Shown here one piece after another: positions 33,725 through 43,104 of a stretch of DNA of 64,000 bases. The translations under genes were made by a program, and so were the position numbers. This DNA is from Sulfurospirillum_A sp029027265 (GTDB lineage: Bacteria; Campylobacterota; Campylobacteria; Campylobacterales; Sulfurospirillaceae): contig CP093061.1 in NCBI GenBank assembly GCA_029027265.1, positions 2,790,001 through 2,854,000 on the forward strand, given 5' to 3'. The notes below the pieces were generated by a model that was not told where the DNA came from, made no database searches, and saw nothing but the letters and a program-made list of their open reading frames with translations. Each line of letters starts with the position of its first letter. Position 1 is the stretch's first letter.

Positions 33725-34193
33725 AAGGGTCAGGACACAATCCACTACCTCTAGGTATTTTAGAAATCATAGCAGGTGATATTTTCAAATATCTTGCAAT
33801 TTTTGATTGTCTTTATCCATTTTCTATCGCAGTTATTATATCTTTATTTCTTTGTTGTAAATCTTGAGTATCTGTAAAATGCTTTTGTACTGTTTTACTT
33901 TTTTCTTGAATGATTCTGTTATCTTTATTTAAAACCTAACCTTACGCACAAGGAATTAATATTTCTAACTTTATGTAATTTACATACTTTACATGAAATT
34001 TCAAAAAATTTATTTTTATCATCATTACATTTAAATACATTTTTTCTTTCTACTCCACGATTTACGATTTACGATATGATGAAATCCTGCCATATCTAAT
34101 CTTGGTCTTCTTGCCATAAGATATTCCATTTGTTTTATTTTAAGTATGCTAGCTTAATTTCACTTAAAGGTAGTGAATTGTGTCCTGACCCTT
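33725..34193 (-). pseudogene. Decayed REP-associated tyrosine transposase element
   Basis: The reverse strand begins M-A-R-R-P-R-L-D-M-A-G-F-H-H-I-V-N-R (about 34119-34066), the diagnostic start of the Y1/REP-associated transposases, then breaks frame by an apparent duplication of GATTTACGA. The HxH catalytic middle is missing; only a C-terminal helix-turn-helix (Q-S-K-I-A-R-Y-L-K-I-S-P) survives near 33790. The whole is bounded by imperfect 25-bp inverted repeats at 33725-33749 and 34169-34193, both containing GGGTCAGGACACAAT. An extra partial copy of the repeat lies at 33712-33722. Confidence 0.75.
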
Positions 34194-34198
34194 AATTT

Positions 34199-34336
34199 TT
34201 AAGTAGAACTAGTTTTTACTCCACTATTTATCCAACCATGACTTTTAGCATAATCATTTGCTTCGTTAAATGTATCAAAAACAACAGAAAAAGAGAAAGA
34301 ATAACAAAGCATTAAAAGTATTAGTGTTTTTTTCAT
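34199..34336 (-). CDS. Small exported protein, probably truncated
   Basis: 45 residues beginning with a signal peptide (MKKTLILLMLCYSFSFS), then V-V-F-D-T-F-N-E-A-N-D-Y-A-K-S-H-G-W-I. The stop comes six bases before the inverted repeat of the REP-transposase remnant, so the 3' end may have been cut by that insertion. No family recognised. Confidence 0.4.
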   Translation of the reverse strand: MKKTLILLMLCYSFSFSVVFDTFNEANDYAKSHGWINSGVKTSST

Positions 34337-34682
34337 AATTATTACTACCAATTTATTTTAGTTTATTTTATTTTAAATAAAATATAATACTCATTTAGTA
34401 ATATAAATAATTTAAAATTACACAATGATAGCACAATAATTTAAAAAATAAATACTTTTTTATAAATTTTTAATATTCTATAGACTAAGGTTTAAATTTT
34501 TTAAAGAGATAGAATATTAATGTATCAATTAAAACAAATAAATCAAAATAGTTCAAATTATTTGAAGTAATGACCAAAGTGTATGAAATAAGAAAAGCAT
34601 ATTTTATTTTGTATCTTAAAATACTTTTCACTTTTGCCAAGGCTATAGCTAGAGAAAAGGAAGGGATAAACCTTCCTTTAGA
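34337..34682. other. AT-rich gap without a recognisable gene
   Basis: About 345 bases with short reading frames only. It is very AT-rich, with several TTTATTTTA-like runs, and lies between the small exported-protein gene and the end of the symporter gene. No structured RNA, repeat or promoter could be supported. Confidence 0.5.
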
Positions 34683-36020
34683 TTATTTTAAAGCTTTTAA
34701 AGACTTAAAATATTTGTTTGTTTCACTTGAAATTACTTTTGAAAGAATTAATAGTGCAAGTAAGTTAGGAACAGCCATCAAACCATTTGCAAGGTCTGAA
34801 AAATTCCATACAAATTCTAGTTTCATCATTGCACCAACCATAACTACTGCAATGAATATAACACGATATAGCTTTACAAGTTTCTCACCAAAGATAAACT
34901 CAAATGCTTTCTCACCATAGTAACTCCAACCTAGAATTGTAGAGTATGCAAAAAGAACAGTTGCTGCAATAATAACATATCCGCCTATATCACCTAAATG
35001 GTACGAGAAACTCTGCATTGTAAGTAATCCAGCACTTCCACCTTCTTGCCAAAATGGAGAAATAAGAATGATAAGAGCTGTCATAGTACAAACAACAAGT
35101 GTATCTATAAAAGTCTGTGTCATACTAACTAACGCTTGTTTAGCAGGTATATTAGTTTTTGCGGCAGCTGCGGCAATTGGAGCTGAACCAAGACCAGATT
35201 CATTGGAGAAAACACCACGAGCCACACCAAATCTAATTGCAGCTGCAATTGTAGCTCCTGCAAATCCACCACCAGCGGCAATAGGACTAAATGCATGATG
35301 AAAAATAAGCCCAAAAGCTCCACCAATTTTATCTGCATTCATAACTAAAATAACTACAGCACAAATAACATAAACAGCAATCATAACAGGTACCAATTTT
35401 GATGTATATTTACCAATAGATTTAATACCACCAAGTATAACAACTGCTGTTAAAACCAACATAACAATACCTGATACCCATGTTGGTATATCCATTTGAG
35501 AGTTTAAAAGTGTAGCAACTGCATTTGACTGAGTCATATTACCTATACCAAAAGCTGCGAGTGCTGTAAATATTGCAAATGCCATACCTAGTTTTGGAAG
35601 TTTTGCACCATCACGAAGATAGTACATAGGTCCACCTTTCATGCCATTTGCACCAACGGAACGGTACTTTACAGCAAGAATTGCTTCTGAATATTTTGTG
35701 GCCATACCAACAATACCAGTAACCCACATCCAAAAAACTGCACCAGGACCACCAAGTGTAATTGCCGTAGCAACGCCCACAATATTACCAATACCTACAG
35801 TAGCAGCCAAAGCTGTCATAAGAGCAGCAAAATGAGAGATATCACCAACGCCATCTTCATCTTTATGAAAAATCAACTTAAGTGCATGAGGTAGTGCCCA
35901 AAACTGCATACCTTTTAATATAATTGTTAGGTAAACTCCTGTACCAACTAATAGAATTAGCATAGGAGGACCCCATACTATGCCTGAAAGTGTTGAAACT
36001 AAATTCTCAATATATTCCAT
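34683..36020 (-). CDS. Sodium:alanine symporter family protein (AGCS)
   Basis: 445 residues with about ten membrane helices, typical of the AGCS family that imports alanine or glycine with sodium. The family signature is in A-A-T-V-G-I-G-N-I-V-G-V-A-T-A-I-T (about 71-87), followed by G-G-P-G-A-V-F-W-M-W. The segment R-G-V-F-S-N-E-S-G-L-G-S-A-P-I-A-A-A-A near residue 270 is also diagnostic. It is followed upstream by an NCS2 permease gene on the same strand with only 41 bases between, so the two may be one transcript. Confidence 0.94.
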   Translation of the reverse strand: MEYIENLVSTLSGIVWGPPMLILLVGTGVYLTIILKGMQFWALPHALKLIFHKDEDGVGDISHFAALMTALAATVGIGNIVGVATAITLGGPGAVFWMWVTGIVGMATKYSEAILAVKYRSVGANGMKGGPMYYLRDGAKLPKLGMAFAIFTALAAFGIGNMTQSNAVATLLNSQMDIPTWVSGIVMLVLTAVVILGGIKSIGKYTSKLVPVMIAVYVICAVVILVMNADKIGGAFGLIFHHAFSPIAAGGGFAGATIAAAIRFGVARGVFSNESGLGSAPIAAAAAKTNIPAKQALVSMTQTFIDTLVVCTMTALIILISPFWQEGGSAGLLTMQSFSYHLGDIGGYVIIAATVLFAYSTILGWSYYGEKAFEFIFGEKLVKLYRVIFIAVVMVGAMMKLEFVWNFSDLANGLMAVPNLLALLILSKVISSETNKYFKSLKALK

Positions 36021-36061
36021 GTTTGTCCTTTTTGTAAATTTTTTTTCTCAGCCTAGGTATA

Positions 36062-37309
36062 TTAATAACCGTCTAAATGTTTTGTTTTTGGTAGCACTAA
36101 ATTGAGTAAAATACCAATAATAGCACCAAGACCAATACCACTAAATGCTACTCCACCAAAATCAAATGTCATTCCACCAATAGCAAAAACTAAAATAATA
36201 GAAACTATAATCATATTGCGTGGATCTTGCAAATCTACTTTTTCTTTTATAAGAGTTTGCATACCAATTGAAGCAATAATACCGAAAAGAAGAAGTAAAA
36301 TTCCGCCCATTACAGGAACAGGAATAGTTCCTAAAAGAGCTCCCAATTTTCCAACAAAAGCTAAAACAATAGCAAACAAAGCTGCCCAAGTCATAATAGC
36401 CGGATTAAATGCTTTTGAGATAGTAACTGCCCCTGTTACTTCTGAATACGTAGTATTAGGCGGTCCACCAAATAAGGCCGCTGCACTTGTAGCAAGTCCA
36501 TCACCAAGAAGAGTATTTTTAAGCCCTGGCTTTTGTAAATAGTCTCTTTTTGTAACATTTGAAATAGCTAACATATCACCTATATGCTCAACTGCTGGAG
36601 CAATAGCAATAGGCAAGATATAAATAATGGCTTCAATGTTGAATACAGGAGCAACAAATGCTGGTATTGAAAACCAAGGAGCAGCAGCAACTGCATCAAA
36701 ACTAACAATTCCAAAAAATAGAGATACTACATAACCTACTATAATTCCACAAAGAATTGGCAATAATCTAAAGATACCTTTTCCCAAAAGTGTTGTTAAA
36801 AGTACAACTGCTAAAGTGATAAGTGATATAGTTATTGCTATTGGAAAATCAACAAGAACAAATGAACCATCACCCGTTTTTCCCATAGCCATAAAAACTG
36901 CAACTGGAGAAAGAATCAGACCAATAGTCATAATAACAGGTCCAACTACAACTGCTGGAAGAAGATTATGTAAAAACTCACTACCTCTAACACGAACTAA
37001 AAAGCTCAAAATTATATAGAATATACCAGCAGCAAATAGACCTGACATAGTACCCGCTATTCCCCAGGTTTGTACTCCATAAATAATAGGAGCTATAAAA
37101 GCAAACGAAGACGCCAAAAAGATTGGAGGAACTGCTTCTCTATTAACTATTTGGAAAATCAAAGTACCAATACCCGCTGTAAATAGTGCTACACTAGGGT
37201 TAAGTCCCGTAAGAATTGGAACTAAAACAAGCGCTCCAAACGCAACAAATAAGAACTGAAGACCAACAATGCTCTCTTTCAAGCTAAAGTTATAGTTTGT
37301 ATTACTCAC
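36062..37309 (-). CDS. NCS2 family uracil/xanthine permease
   Basis: 415 residues, about 12 to 14 membrane helices. The NCS2 (UraA-type) substrate motif appears as I-A-P-A-V-E-H-I-G-D-M-L (about 241-252), with the conserved Glu, and G-G-P-P-N-T-T-Y-S-E-V-T-G (about 279-291) as the second substrate-binding motif; the exact form N-T-T-Y-S-E fits uracil-type transporters. It imports a nucleobase with protons. It lies directly upstream of the AGCS symporter gene. Confidence 0.93.
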   Translation of the reverse strand: MSNTNYNFSLKESIVGLQFLFVAFGALVLVPILTGLNPSVALFTAGIGTLIFQIVNREAVPPIFLASSFAFIAPIIYGVQTWGIAGTMSGLFAAGIFYIILSFLVRVRGSEFLHNLLPAVVVGPVIMTIGLILSPVAVFMAMGKTGDGSFVLVDFPIAITISLITLAVVLLTTLLGKGIFRLLPILCGIIVGYVVSLFFGIVSFDAVAAAPWFSIPAFVAPVFNIEAIIYILPIAIAPAVEHIGDMLAISNVTKRDYLQKPGLKNTLLGDGLATSAAALFGGPPNTTYSEVTGAVTISKAFNPAIMTWAALFAIVLAFVGKLGALLGTIPVPVMGGILLLLFGIIASIGMQTLIKEKVDLQDPRNMIIVSIILVFAIGGMTFDFGGVAFSGIGLGAIIGILLNLVLPKTKHLDGY

Positions 37310-37360
37310 ATATTCTCCTTAGATATTTATGTGACACTCTTGAAGAATGTCACATAAATA

Positions 37361-38428
37361 TCAAGCACTACAATACTTCCTAACCTCTTTGTCTATTTCA
37401 AATATTTCATTTAAACTTTTTGGATTTACATCTTCAAAGTGTATATAAGCTTTTTTTGTAAACTCTGCTAATTCTAGTATGTTTAACTCATTTTTAAAAA
37501 ACTTATCTATTGCTATCTCATTGGCCGCATTTACTACTACGCCTCTATGGGAATTTTGCAATAAAGAATCTTTTATCTCCCAAATAGGGTATCTTTCACT
37601 TGTTAGTTCTCTGAATTCAAGTTGCCCTATTTTGCACAGATCTACATGTTTTATTATTGGAGTATCTACTTTGCCTAAAAGTGCATACGCTATAGGCAAC
37701 TGCATGTCCGCATTTGCTAGTTGAGCTGTACTGCTTCCATCTTTAAAGTCTATCATAGCGTGAATTACTGAGCGTGTTTCCATGATGGCATCAACATTGT
37801 TCATGTTAAAAAGCCATTTTGCTTCGAGTAGTTCAAAAAGTTTGTTTGTCATTGTTGCACTGTCTATGGTTATTTTTCTTCCCATGCTCCAATTTGGATG
37901 TTTTAGAGCCTCCAAAGGAGTTTTAAGGGCAAGTTCATTTAAAGGAGTATCACGAAAAGCTCCACCACTTGCCATAATAGTCATTTTAGATATTTCACGT
38001 CCATTTTGCAAATACCAAAGACCAAAATGCTCACTGTCTATGGGCGTGATTTTAGAACAATCTAAAAGATGTCCAGCTACAACTAAAGACTCTTTGTTTG
38101 CTAAAGCTAATTTTTTTCCTAACTCTAAAGCTTTAATTGTTGGTGCAAGTCCTGTAAATCCTACTAAAGCATTTACCACTAAATCTGACTTTGCCAACTC
38201 TATTACTTCAATTATGCCCTGCGAACCGTAAAAAACGTTTTTATGCTTTACATGTAAAGCTAACTCTTTAGTAGCTACGCACACATAAGTAGGATTGTAT
38301 GTTTCTATCTGTTTATTTAAAAGTTCCACATTTGTTCCAGCTACAAGAGTCTCTACATGTAAAGAAAATTTTTTCGCTATTTTTAGTGTATTTACTCCGA
38401 TTGACCCTGTTGAACCAAGTAGTATCAA
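37361..38428 (-). CDS. dxr: 1-deoxy-D-xylulose 5-phosphate reductoisomerase
   Basis: 355 residues. It converts DXP to 2-C-methyl-erythritol 4-phosphate with NADPH, the committed step of the MEP isoprenoid route. Motifs include the NADP loop L-L-G-S-T-G-S-I-G-V-N-T, L-A-N-K-E-S-L-V-V-A-G, P-I-D-S-E-H (metal ligands Asp and Glu), A-S-G-G-A-F-R-D and N-W-S-M-G-R-K-I-T-I-D-S-A-T-M-T-N-K. Slightly shorter than E. coli Dxr, as usual in Campylobacterota. The gene directly abuts cdsA with no gap, the conserved cdsA-dxr order. Confidence 0.96.
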   Translation of the reverse strand: MILLGSTGSIGVNTLKIAKKFSLHVETLVAGTNVELLNKQIETYNPTYVCVATKELALHVKHKNVFYGSQGIIEVIELAKSDLVVNALVGFTGLAPTIKALELGKKLALANKESLVVAGHLLDCSKITPIDSEHFGLWYLQNGREISKMTIMASGGAFRDTPLNELALKTPLEALKHPNWSMGRKITIDSATMTNKLFELLEAKWLFNMNNVDAIMETRSVIHAMIDFKDGSSTAQLANADMQLPIAYALLGKVDTPIIKHVDLCKIGQLEFRELTSERYPIWEIKDSLLQNSHRGVVVNAANEIAIDKFFKNELNILELAEFTKKAYIHFEDVNPKSLNEIFEIDKEVRKYCSA

Positions 38429-39193
38429 TTAAGCTACACCAGTCAATACAAAAATCATAATAACTACTGCAAAAAGATAACCATCAAGTCTATCTAAAAA
38501 TCCACCGTGCCCTGGAAAAATTGAACCGCTATCTTTTACTCCAGCTTCACGCTTTAGGTAACTTTCAAATAAATCTCCCCAAATAGAAGAAGCAGATACT
38601 ACCAATGAGGTAATAACAGCGATCCATAAAGAGTAGTGCATAAGACCAACAAAAGTTCCTGCAATTGTTGCTATAACAATACCTCCAATAACACCTTCCC
38701 AAGTCTTATTTGGGCTTGTTGGGGAAAATGGAGTTTTACCTATGCTTTTACCTACAAAGTAAGCTGCCGTATCTGTAGTTGCAACAACAACAACTAACCA
38801 AATTAACATATTTATACCAAAATCTTTATAGAGTGTAAACATAAATAACATTGAAATAGATGGATAGAAAAATGGTGCTAATGCTTTGTAATTTACCTCT
38901 TTTTTATGTGCCATTACAGAAGTAGCAATTACTAAAACAACAAATATTAAGCCTATTGGCTGAGAGTAAAAAGCAGCAGCTATCCAGACTAAAACAGCAT
39001 AAACATATAGTTTATTATCTTTCACTCCAAAAAGCTTCATTGCTTCATGAAATGAGAATAGATAAGCTATTCCTAAAATAGCCCAAGTAAGAAAAAGGCT
39101 GTCCATCAAAGCAGTAAGAACTGCAATTCCCAACAGAACTAGTCCTGTAAGAATTCTCTGTTTATTGGCATTATACATCTCTTTAATATCCAT
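38429..39193 (-). CDS. cdsA: Phosphatidate cytidylyltransferase
   Basis: 254 residues, about eight membrane helices. CdsA makes CDP-diacylglycerol from CTP and phosphatidate, the branch point of phospholipid synthesis. The C-terminal signature is clear: S-A-S-S-I-W-G-D-L-F-E-S-Y-L-K-R, then K-D-S-G-S-I-F-P-G-H-G-G-F-L-D-R-L-D, holding the metal-binding Asp residues. It lies immediately upstream of dxr. Confidence 0.95.
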   Translation of the reverse strand: MDIKEMYNANKQRILTGLVLLGIAVLTALMDSLFLTWAILGIAYLFSFHEAMKLFGVKDNKLYVYAVLVWIAAAFYSQPIGLIFVVLVIATSVMAHKKEVNYKALAPFFYPSISMLFMFTLYKDFGINMLIWLVVVVATTDTAAYFVGKSIGKTPFSPTSPNKTWEGVIGGIVIATIAGTFVGLMHYSLWIAVITSLVVSASSIWGDLFESYLKREAGVKDSGSIFPGHGGFLDRLDGYLFAVVIMIFVLTGVA

Positions 39194-39247
39194 AAATATA
39201 GCCTTATGTTTTTTCTTTAGTTTATCTAATTGTTAGTGAGTTTTTGC

Positions 39248-39580
39248 TTATACGGTAATGTCGAGTCTTGAAGTAGGTGGAGTGTCGTCATCTTCACTCT
39301 CTTTTAAGAGTTTATGTTTTGTATCGCGTGTTGTCTCTTCCTCTTTTGCCCCAGTCTCTTCTTCATTTTTCTGTTTTTGATGCTCTTTTTCTGGATCTAT
39401 TTTGTATGTTGCTTCGGTTGGGCGTAATTCTTTGACTACAGCTTCTTTTTCATTGGCAATAGCACTAGCCATTACATTTTGCATCTCATTTCTGTTTTGA
39501 ACAGCAGTCTGTTTTGTTGCAGCTGCAGTTACATTTTGGTTTGTGTATATCATGCTTCCTACCGGACCAATACCAGCCAT
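39248..39580 (-). CDS. Small charged hypothetical protein
   Basis: 110 residues, probably disordered: an N-terminal Q/N/A-rich half (T-K-Q-T-A-V-Q-N-R-N-E-M-Q-N-V) and a C-terminal half dominated by Glu, Lys and Asp. No signal peptide or membrane helix. Starts two bases after the stop of the NFACT-like gene upstream, so it is probably in the same transcript. I do not recognise a named family. Confidence 0.6.
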   Translation of the reverse strand: MAGIGPVGSMIYTNQNVTAAATKQTAVQNRNEMQNVMASAIANEKEAVVKELRPTEATYKIDPEKEHQKQKNEEETGAKEEETTRDTKHKLLKESEDDDTPPTSRLDITV

Positions 39581-39582
39581 AT

Positions 39583-40911
39583 TTACTCCTCAAAGTGTAG
39601 AGTCTTATACTCTACATAAGTTACATTTGCTCCATTTTGTACTTTTACGTTCCTTCTTTGAGTATAATCGACCAAATACGTACCTTTTTTAGTCACACTA
39701 AACTCTACGCATATTTTAGCAGCAAAATCTAGTACACTCTGTGGAACATTTACTTTATCTGTTCTTATTATAACATGACTTGAAGGAGTATCTTTAATGT
39801 GAAACCAAATATCTCTCTTTTTTGCCTCTTTAAGTAACTCGATGTTACCTTTTTCATTTTTACCAAGCATTACTTTGAAACCTTCTATAAAAAAACTCTC
39901 ATAAGATTTTTGCTCTTTTTTACCCTTTTTTGTCTTTTTTTGACGAGGAAGGAGTATGTTTATTTCACTCTCATCTTCACACTTTTCTATGGCTCTTTGC
40001 ATCTTTTGAAAAAACTCTATCTTCTCTTGTAAATTCTCTCTCTCAATGTAAAGTGATTTTGCTTTTCTCTTTAGTTTTTTTGAACTATCAAATAAAATAT
40101 TGCCAGCTTCACTAGCACTTCTTGCCTCTTTTGGCAAAATTATTTCAACTTCATTTCCCTCAAAATCATCTAGTTTTATAATCTTTTCATACGCTTTTAC
40201 TTTGTGAATATTACTTAAAACCAACGTTCCCCAAAAATTTAATTTATTACTTTTTTCTTGTAAAATCTCTTCGTCATCTAATTTATCTAAAATATTTTGA
40301 AGCTTATTTATCTTCTTTTGTAAAGCTGCTAGTTTTTGATTTTTTATCTGATTTAGTCTTACAAGTGAACGTTTTATATACTCGTTTTTAAAATACTCTT
40401 CTACATCTTCACCAATATTTGAAGGTTTCTCATCAAACTCTTTAGGAGGCAACTCTTCAAGCTCTTCTCCCACTCGGATAGAGCGATAAGATACACTAGA
40501 GTCTATGTGCCGTAAAGCCTCTAAAACTATGCCCTCTTCATTTAAAATAATTGCATTTGTATTACGTCCTGTAAACTCAAATTGTAAAACTGTACTTTGT
40601 GCTTTGTAGCTAGAATTGGCGCTTACATGTAGACGTAAGATTCTATTACCCTCAGCCAATTCAAACGACTCTATATGACTTCTACCAAAGCGTTTATGAA
40701 GTATGACATCAAAAGGAGCATTGTATAGTTTTGCACGTCTAAAATGCTCCTTTTTAAACATATGAGAATCCCCTCTTTTCATATCAAAAAAGAGTGTTTC
40801 TCCTTTGTCAAAGACAATTTTAATAATGCTGTCTTCAACTCTGCCAATAGTTGTTATTGATTTGTATTTTTGTAAATATTGTGTTACTTGTAGTAATTCG
40901 TTTCTTTTCAT
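39583..40911 (-). CDS. NFACT/RqcH-like RNA-binding protein
   Basis: 442 residues. The N-terminal part corresponds to a shortened NFACT-N domain (F-E-F-T-G-R-N-T-N-A-I-I-L near residue 110), followed by a long coiled coil (about 200-320) and the C-terminal NFACT-R domain with R-D-I-W-F-H-I-K-D-T-P-S-S-H-V-I-I-R. RqcH proteins bind stalled large ribosomal subunits and tRNA and can add alanine tails to stuck nascent chains. The old name fibronectin-binding protein is misleading. Whether this short epsilon form is fully active is not known. Confidence 0.8.
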   Translation of the reverse strand: MKRNELLQVTQYLQKYKSITTIGRVEDSIIKIVFDKGETLFFDMKRGDSHMFKKEHFRRAKLYNAPFDVILHKRFGRSHIESFELAEGNRILRLHVSANSSYKAQSTVLQFEFTGRNTNAIILNEEGIVLEALRHIDSSVSYRSIRVGEELEELPPKEFDEKPSNIGEDVEEYFKNEYIKRSLVRLNQIKNQKLAALQKKINKLQNILDKLDDEEILQEKSNKLNFWGTLVLSNIHKVKAYEKIIKLDDFEGNEVEIILPKEARSASEAGNILFDSSKKLKRKAKSLYIERENLQEKIEFFQKMQRAIEKCEDESEINILLPRQKKTKKGKKEQKSYESFFIEGFKVMLGKNEKGNIELLKEAKKRDIWFHIKDTPSSHVIIRTDKVNVPQSVLDFAAKICVEFSVTKKGTYLVDYTQRRNVKVQNGANVTYVEYKTLHFEE

Positions 40912-41063
40912 AAGTAAATTATATCTAAATATAGTATGTGATGCATTTGAACAATCAATGTAAAATTAGCTTTTTACTTTTAAAGAGAAACTAGTAATAA
41001 CATTTTAATGACATTTAAAGAATTTGAGAGTAGAGTTCGTACAATTTTATAAGGAAAAACAAA

Positions 41064-41498
41064 ATGAACTACGCAATTACACAAGCACAATTAGGAACTA
41101 GACCAAACGTACAAATACCAAATCCAAAATTTTACGAAGTATTAGGTGAAAAGGGAATGAGAAAACTCATATCTGACCATTATGACATTTTAATTACTAC
41201 TAACATCAAAAATCTTTTTCCACCTACTCCGGAGTTATTAGAAACAGCAAAACAACACTCGGCAGATTTTTTTATACAGATTTGCGGTGGACCACAGTAC
41301 TTTAACGTTACTAGAGGAGCACCTCAAATGGCAAGACGACATGCACCTTTTAAAATCACTATGGAAGCTAGAAAAATTTGGCTAGAATCGTATATACCAA
41401 TTTTGAAAAAACTTGACATGAATGATGAGCTTAAACAATCTTTTTGGAATTATTTGAATATTTTTTCTATTTGGATGATTAATTCTAGCGAAGACTAA
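41064..41498 (+). CDS. Group III truncated haemoglobin-like globin
   Basis: 144 residues. The globin core includes F-Y-E-V-L-G-E-K-G-M-R-K-L, an F-F-I-Q-I-C-G-G-P-Q-Y-F segment and R-R-H-A-P-F-K-I-T, where the His is likely the haem-linked proximal residue, then W-L-E-S-Y-I-P-I-L. The pattern is like Campylobacter Ctb, although this form has an extra N-terminal stretch of about 20 residues. Such globins bind oxygen and detoxify NO or assist respiration at low oxygen. AAGGAAAAA precedes the ATG. Confidence 0.82.
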   Translation: MNYAITQAQLGTRPNVQIPNPKFYEVLGEKGMRKLISDHYDILITTNIKNLFPPTPELLETAKQHSADFFIQICGGPQYFNVTRGAPQMARRHAPFKITMEARKIWLESYIPILKKLDMNDELKQSFWNYLNIFSIWMINSSED

Positions 41499-41522
41499 AA
41501 AAGGGAGGTATTCTCCCTTTTT
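41497..41522. terminator. Bidirectional intrinsic terminator
   Basis: AAAAAAGGGAG pairs with CTCCCTTTTT around GTATT, with A-tract and T-tract on either side. It separates the convergent globin and fumarase genes and can stop transcription from both. Confidence 0.88.
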
Positions 41523-41523
41523 A

Positions 41524-43014
41524 TTATATGGTTCTGTATTTTGCAGGACCTGTAGTGTGAATTGAAACTCCATTACTATCTACTGCGACAGTAACAGGCA
41601 TATCTTTTACTTCAAACTCATAAATTGCTTCCATACCAAGCTCTTCAAAAGCAACTACTTTTGCTTTTTTAATTGATTGGCTTATGAGGTACGCGGCACC
41701 TCCGGTTGCAATTAAATAAATTGAGCCATACTCTTTTATGAGGTCAATGGTAGGCTGTTTTCTCTCAGCTTTTCCAATCATACCAAGTATGTTTATCTCC
41801 ATCATGTCTTTAGTGAACTTGTCCATTCTTGTTGAGGTTGTTGGTCCTGCTGGTCCTACTGCTTCATCACGAACTGGATCAACTGGTCCAACGTAATAGA
41901 TAAATTTACCCTCTAAATCAACACCATTTGGAAGAGGTTTATTTGCATTTTTGTACTCAACTATTTTTTTATGAGCAGCGTCACGAGCAGTTAAAATCTT
42001 TCCTGAAAGCAGAAGTGTATCTCCTGATTTAAATTGTGACAGATTTTCTTTAGTCAAATCTTCTATATTGACCTTTTTAATTGTATCCATTGGCAACTCT
42101 AAATCTGGCCATAAATCTAAATCTGGCTTTTCAAACAGTGCGGGACCGTCACCTGTTAGTTCAAAATGGATATGTCTAGTTGCAGCACAGTTTGGTATCA
42201 TAGCTACAGGAAGAGAAGCCGCGTGACATGGGTAATCTAAAATTTTAACATCAAGAACTGTTGTGATTCCACCAAGCCCTTGTGCGCCAATGCCTACTTT
42301 GTTTATGTCTTCATAAAGTTTTAATCTTAACTCTTCAAGACTGTTTTTTGCTCCTCTTGTTTTAAGCTCATGAATGTCCACATGTCCCATCAAAGACTCT
42401 TTTGCCATAAGCATAGATTTCTCTGGATTTCCACCGATTCCTATGCCTAATATCCCTGGAGGACACCAACCTGCACCCATATTTCTTACATTTTCCATAA
42501 CCCAATCATATACACTATCACTTGGATTTAAAACTGAAAATTTAGATTTATTTTCACTTCCTCCACCCTTTGCAGCAACTGTAATCTCAATTTTATCTGA
42601 GTTATTTACACTGTAATGAATTACTGCTGGAGTATTATCTTTTGTGTTAATTCTTGCCCCCGCTGGATCACTTACAATTGAGTATCTAAGCTTATTTGAT
42701 GGATCTTGAAAACCTAAAGCAACTCCCTCGTTAATAACATCTTCTAACTCTTTCGTAAGTTCAAGTTTTGCATTTAATCCTACTTTTATGAAAACATTAA
42801 CTGAGCCTGTATCTTGGCAAAGTGGACGATGACCCATTGCACACATCTTTGAATTTATGAGTATTTGACCTATAGCATTTTTTGCTGCTTCTGACTTCTC
42901 AACCTCATAAGCCTCAACCATTCCCTTAACAAAATCTTCTGGATGATAATAAGATATATACTGAAGTGCATCAGCAATACTCTGTTTTATATCATCTTGT
43001 GTAATTTTCCCCAT
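41524..43014 (-). CDS. Class I fumarate hydratase, iron-sulfur type
   Basis: 496 residues with alpha and beta regions fused in one chain. It interconverts fumarate and malate in the TCA cycle using a 4Fe-4S cluster. Cluster cysteines are visible in R-P-L-C-Q-D-T-G-S, G-A-G-W-C-P-P-G and N-C-A-A-T-R; the beta domain has R-D-A-A-H-K-K and Y-V-G-P-V-D-P-V-R-D-E-A-V-G-P-A-G-P-T-T-S-T-R-M near residues 375-400. It is oxygen sensitive, fitting a microaerobic or anaerobic life. It is preceded by an AAAGGAG box. Confidence 0.94.
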   Translation of the reverse strand: MGKITQDDIKQSIADALQYISYYHPEDFVKGMVEAYEVEKSEAAKNAIGQILINSKMCAMGHRPLCQDTGSVNVFIKVGLNAKLELTKELEDVINEGVALGFQDPSNKLRYSIVSDPAGARINTKDNTPAVIHYSVNNSDKIEITVAAKGGGSENKSKFSVLNPSDSVYDWVMENVRNMGAGWCPPGILGIGIGGNPEKSMLMAKESLMGHVDIHELKTRGAKNSLEELRLKLYEDINKVGIGAQGLGGITTVLDVKILDYPCHAASLPVAMIPNCAATRHIHFELTGDGPALFEKPDLDLWPDLELPMDTIKKVNIEDLTKENLSQFKSGDTLLLSGKILTARDAAHKKIVEYKNANKPLPNGVDLEGKFIYYVGPVDPVRDEAVGPAGPTTSTRMDKFTKDMMEINILGMIGKAERKQPTIDLIKEYGSIYLIATGGAAYLISQSIKKAKVVAFEELGMEAIYEFEVKDMPVTVAVDSNGVSIHTTGPAKYRTI

Positions 43015-43104
43015 TAATTTCTCCTTTAATGAAATTTTTATAAATTATATCAAAATAATGGGATATTTTTAGGATATAATTTATATAAAAAATAAGGTAT
43101 AAGT

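Noticed and set aside
34570..38231. Several long + strand ORFs opposite the AGCS, NCS2 and dxr genes
   Set aside because: They are shadows of clear reverse-strand genes: low-complexity translations with no ribosome-binding sites or family motifs.
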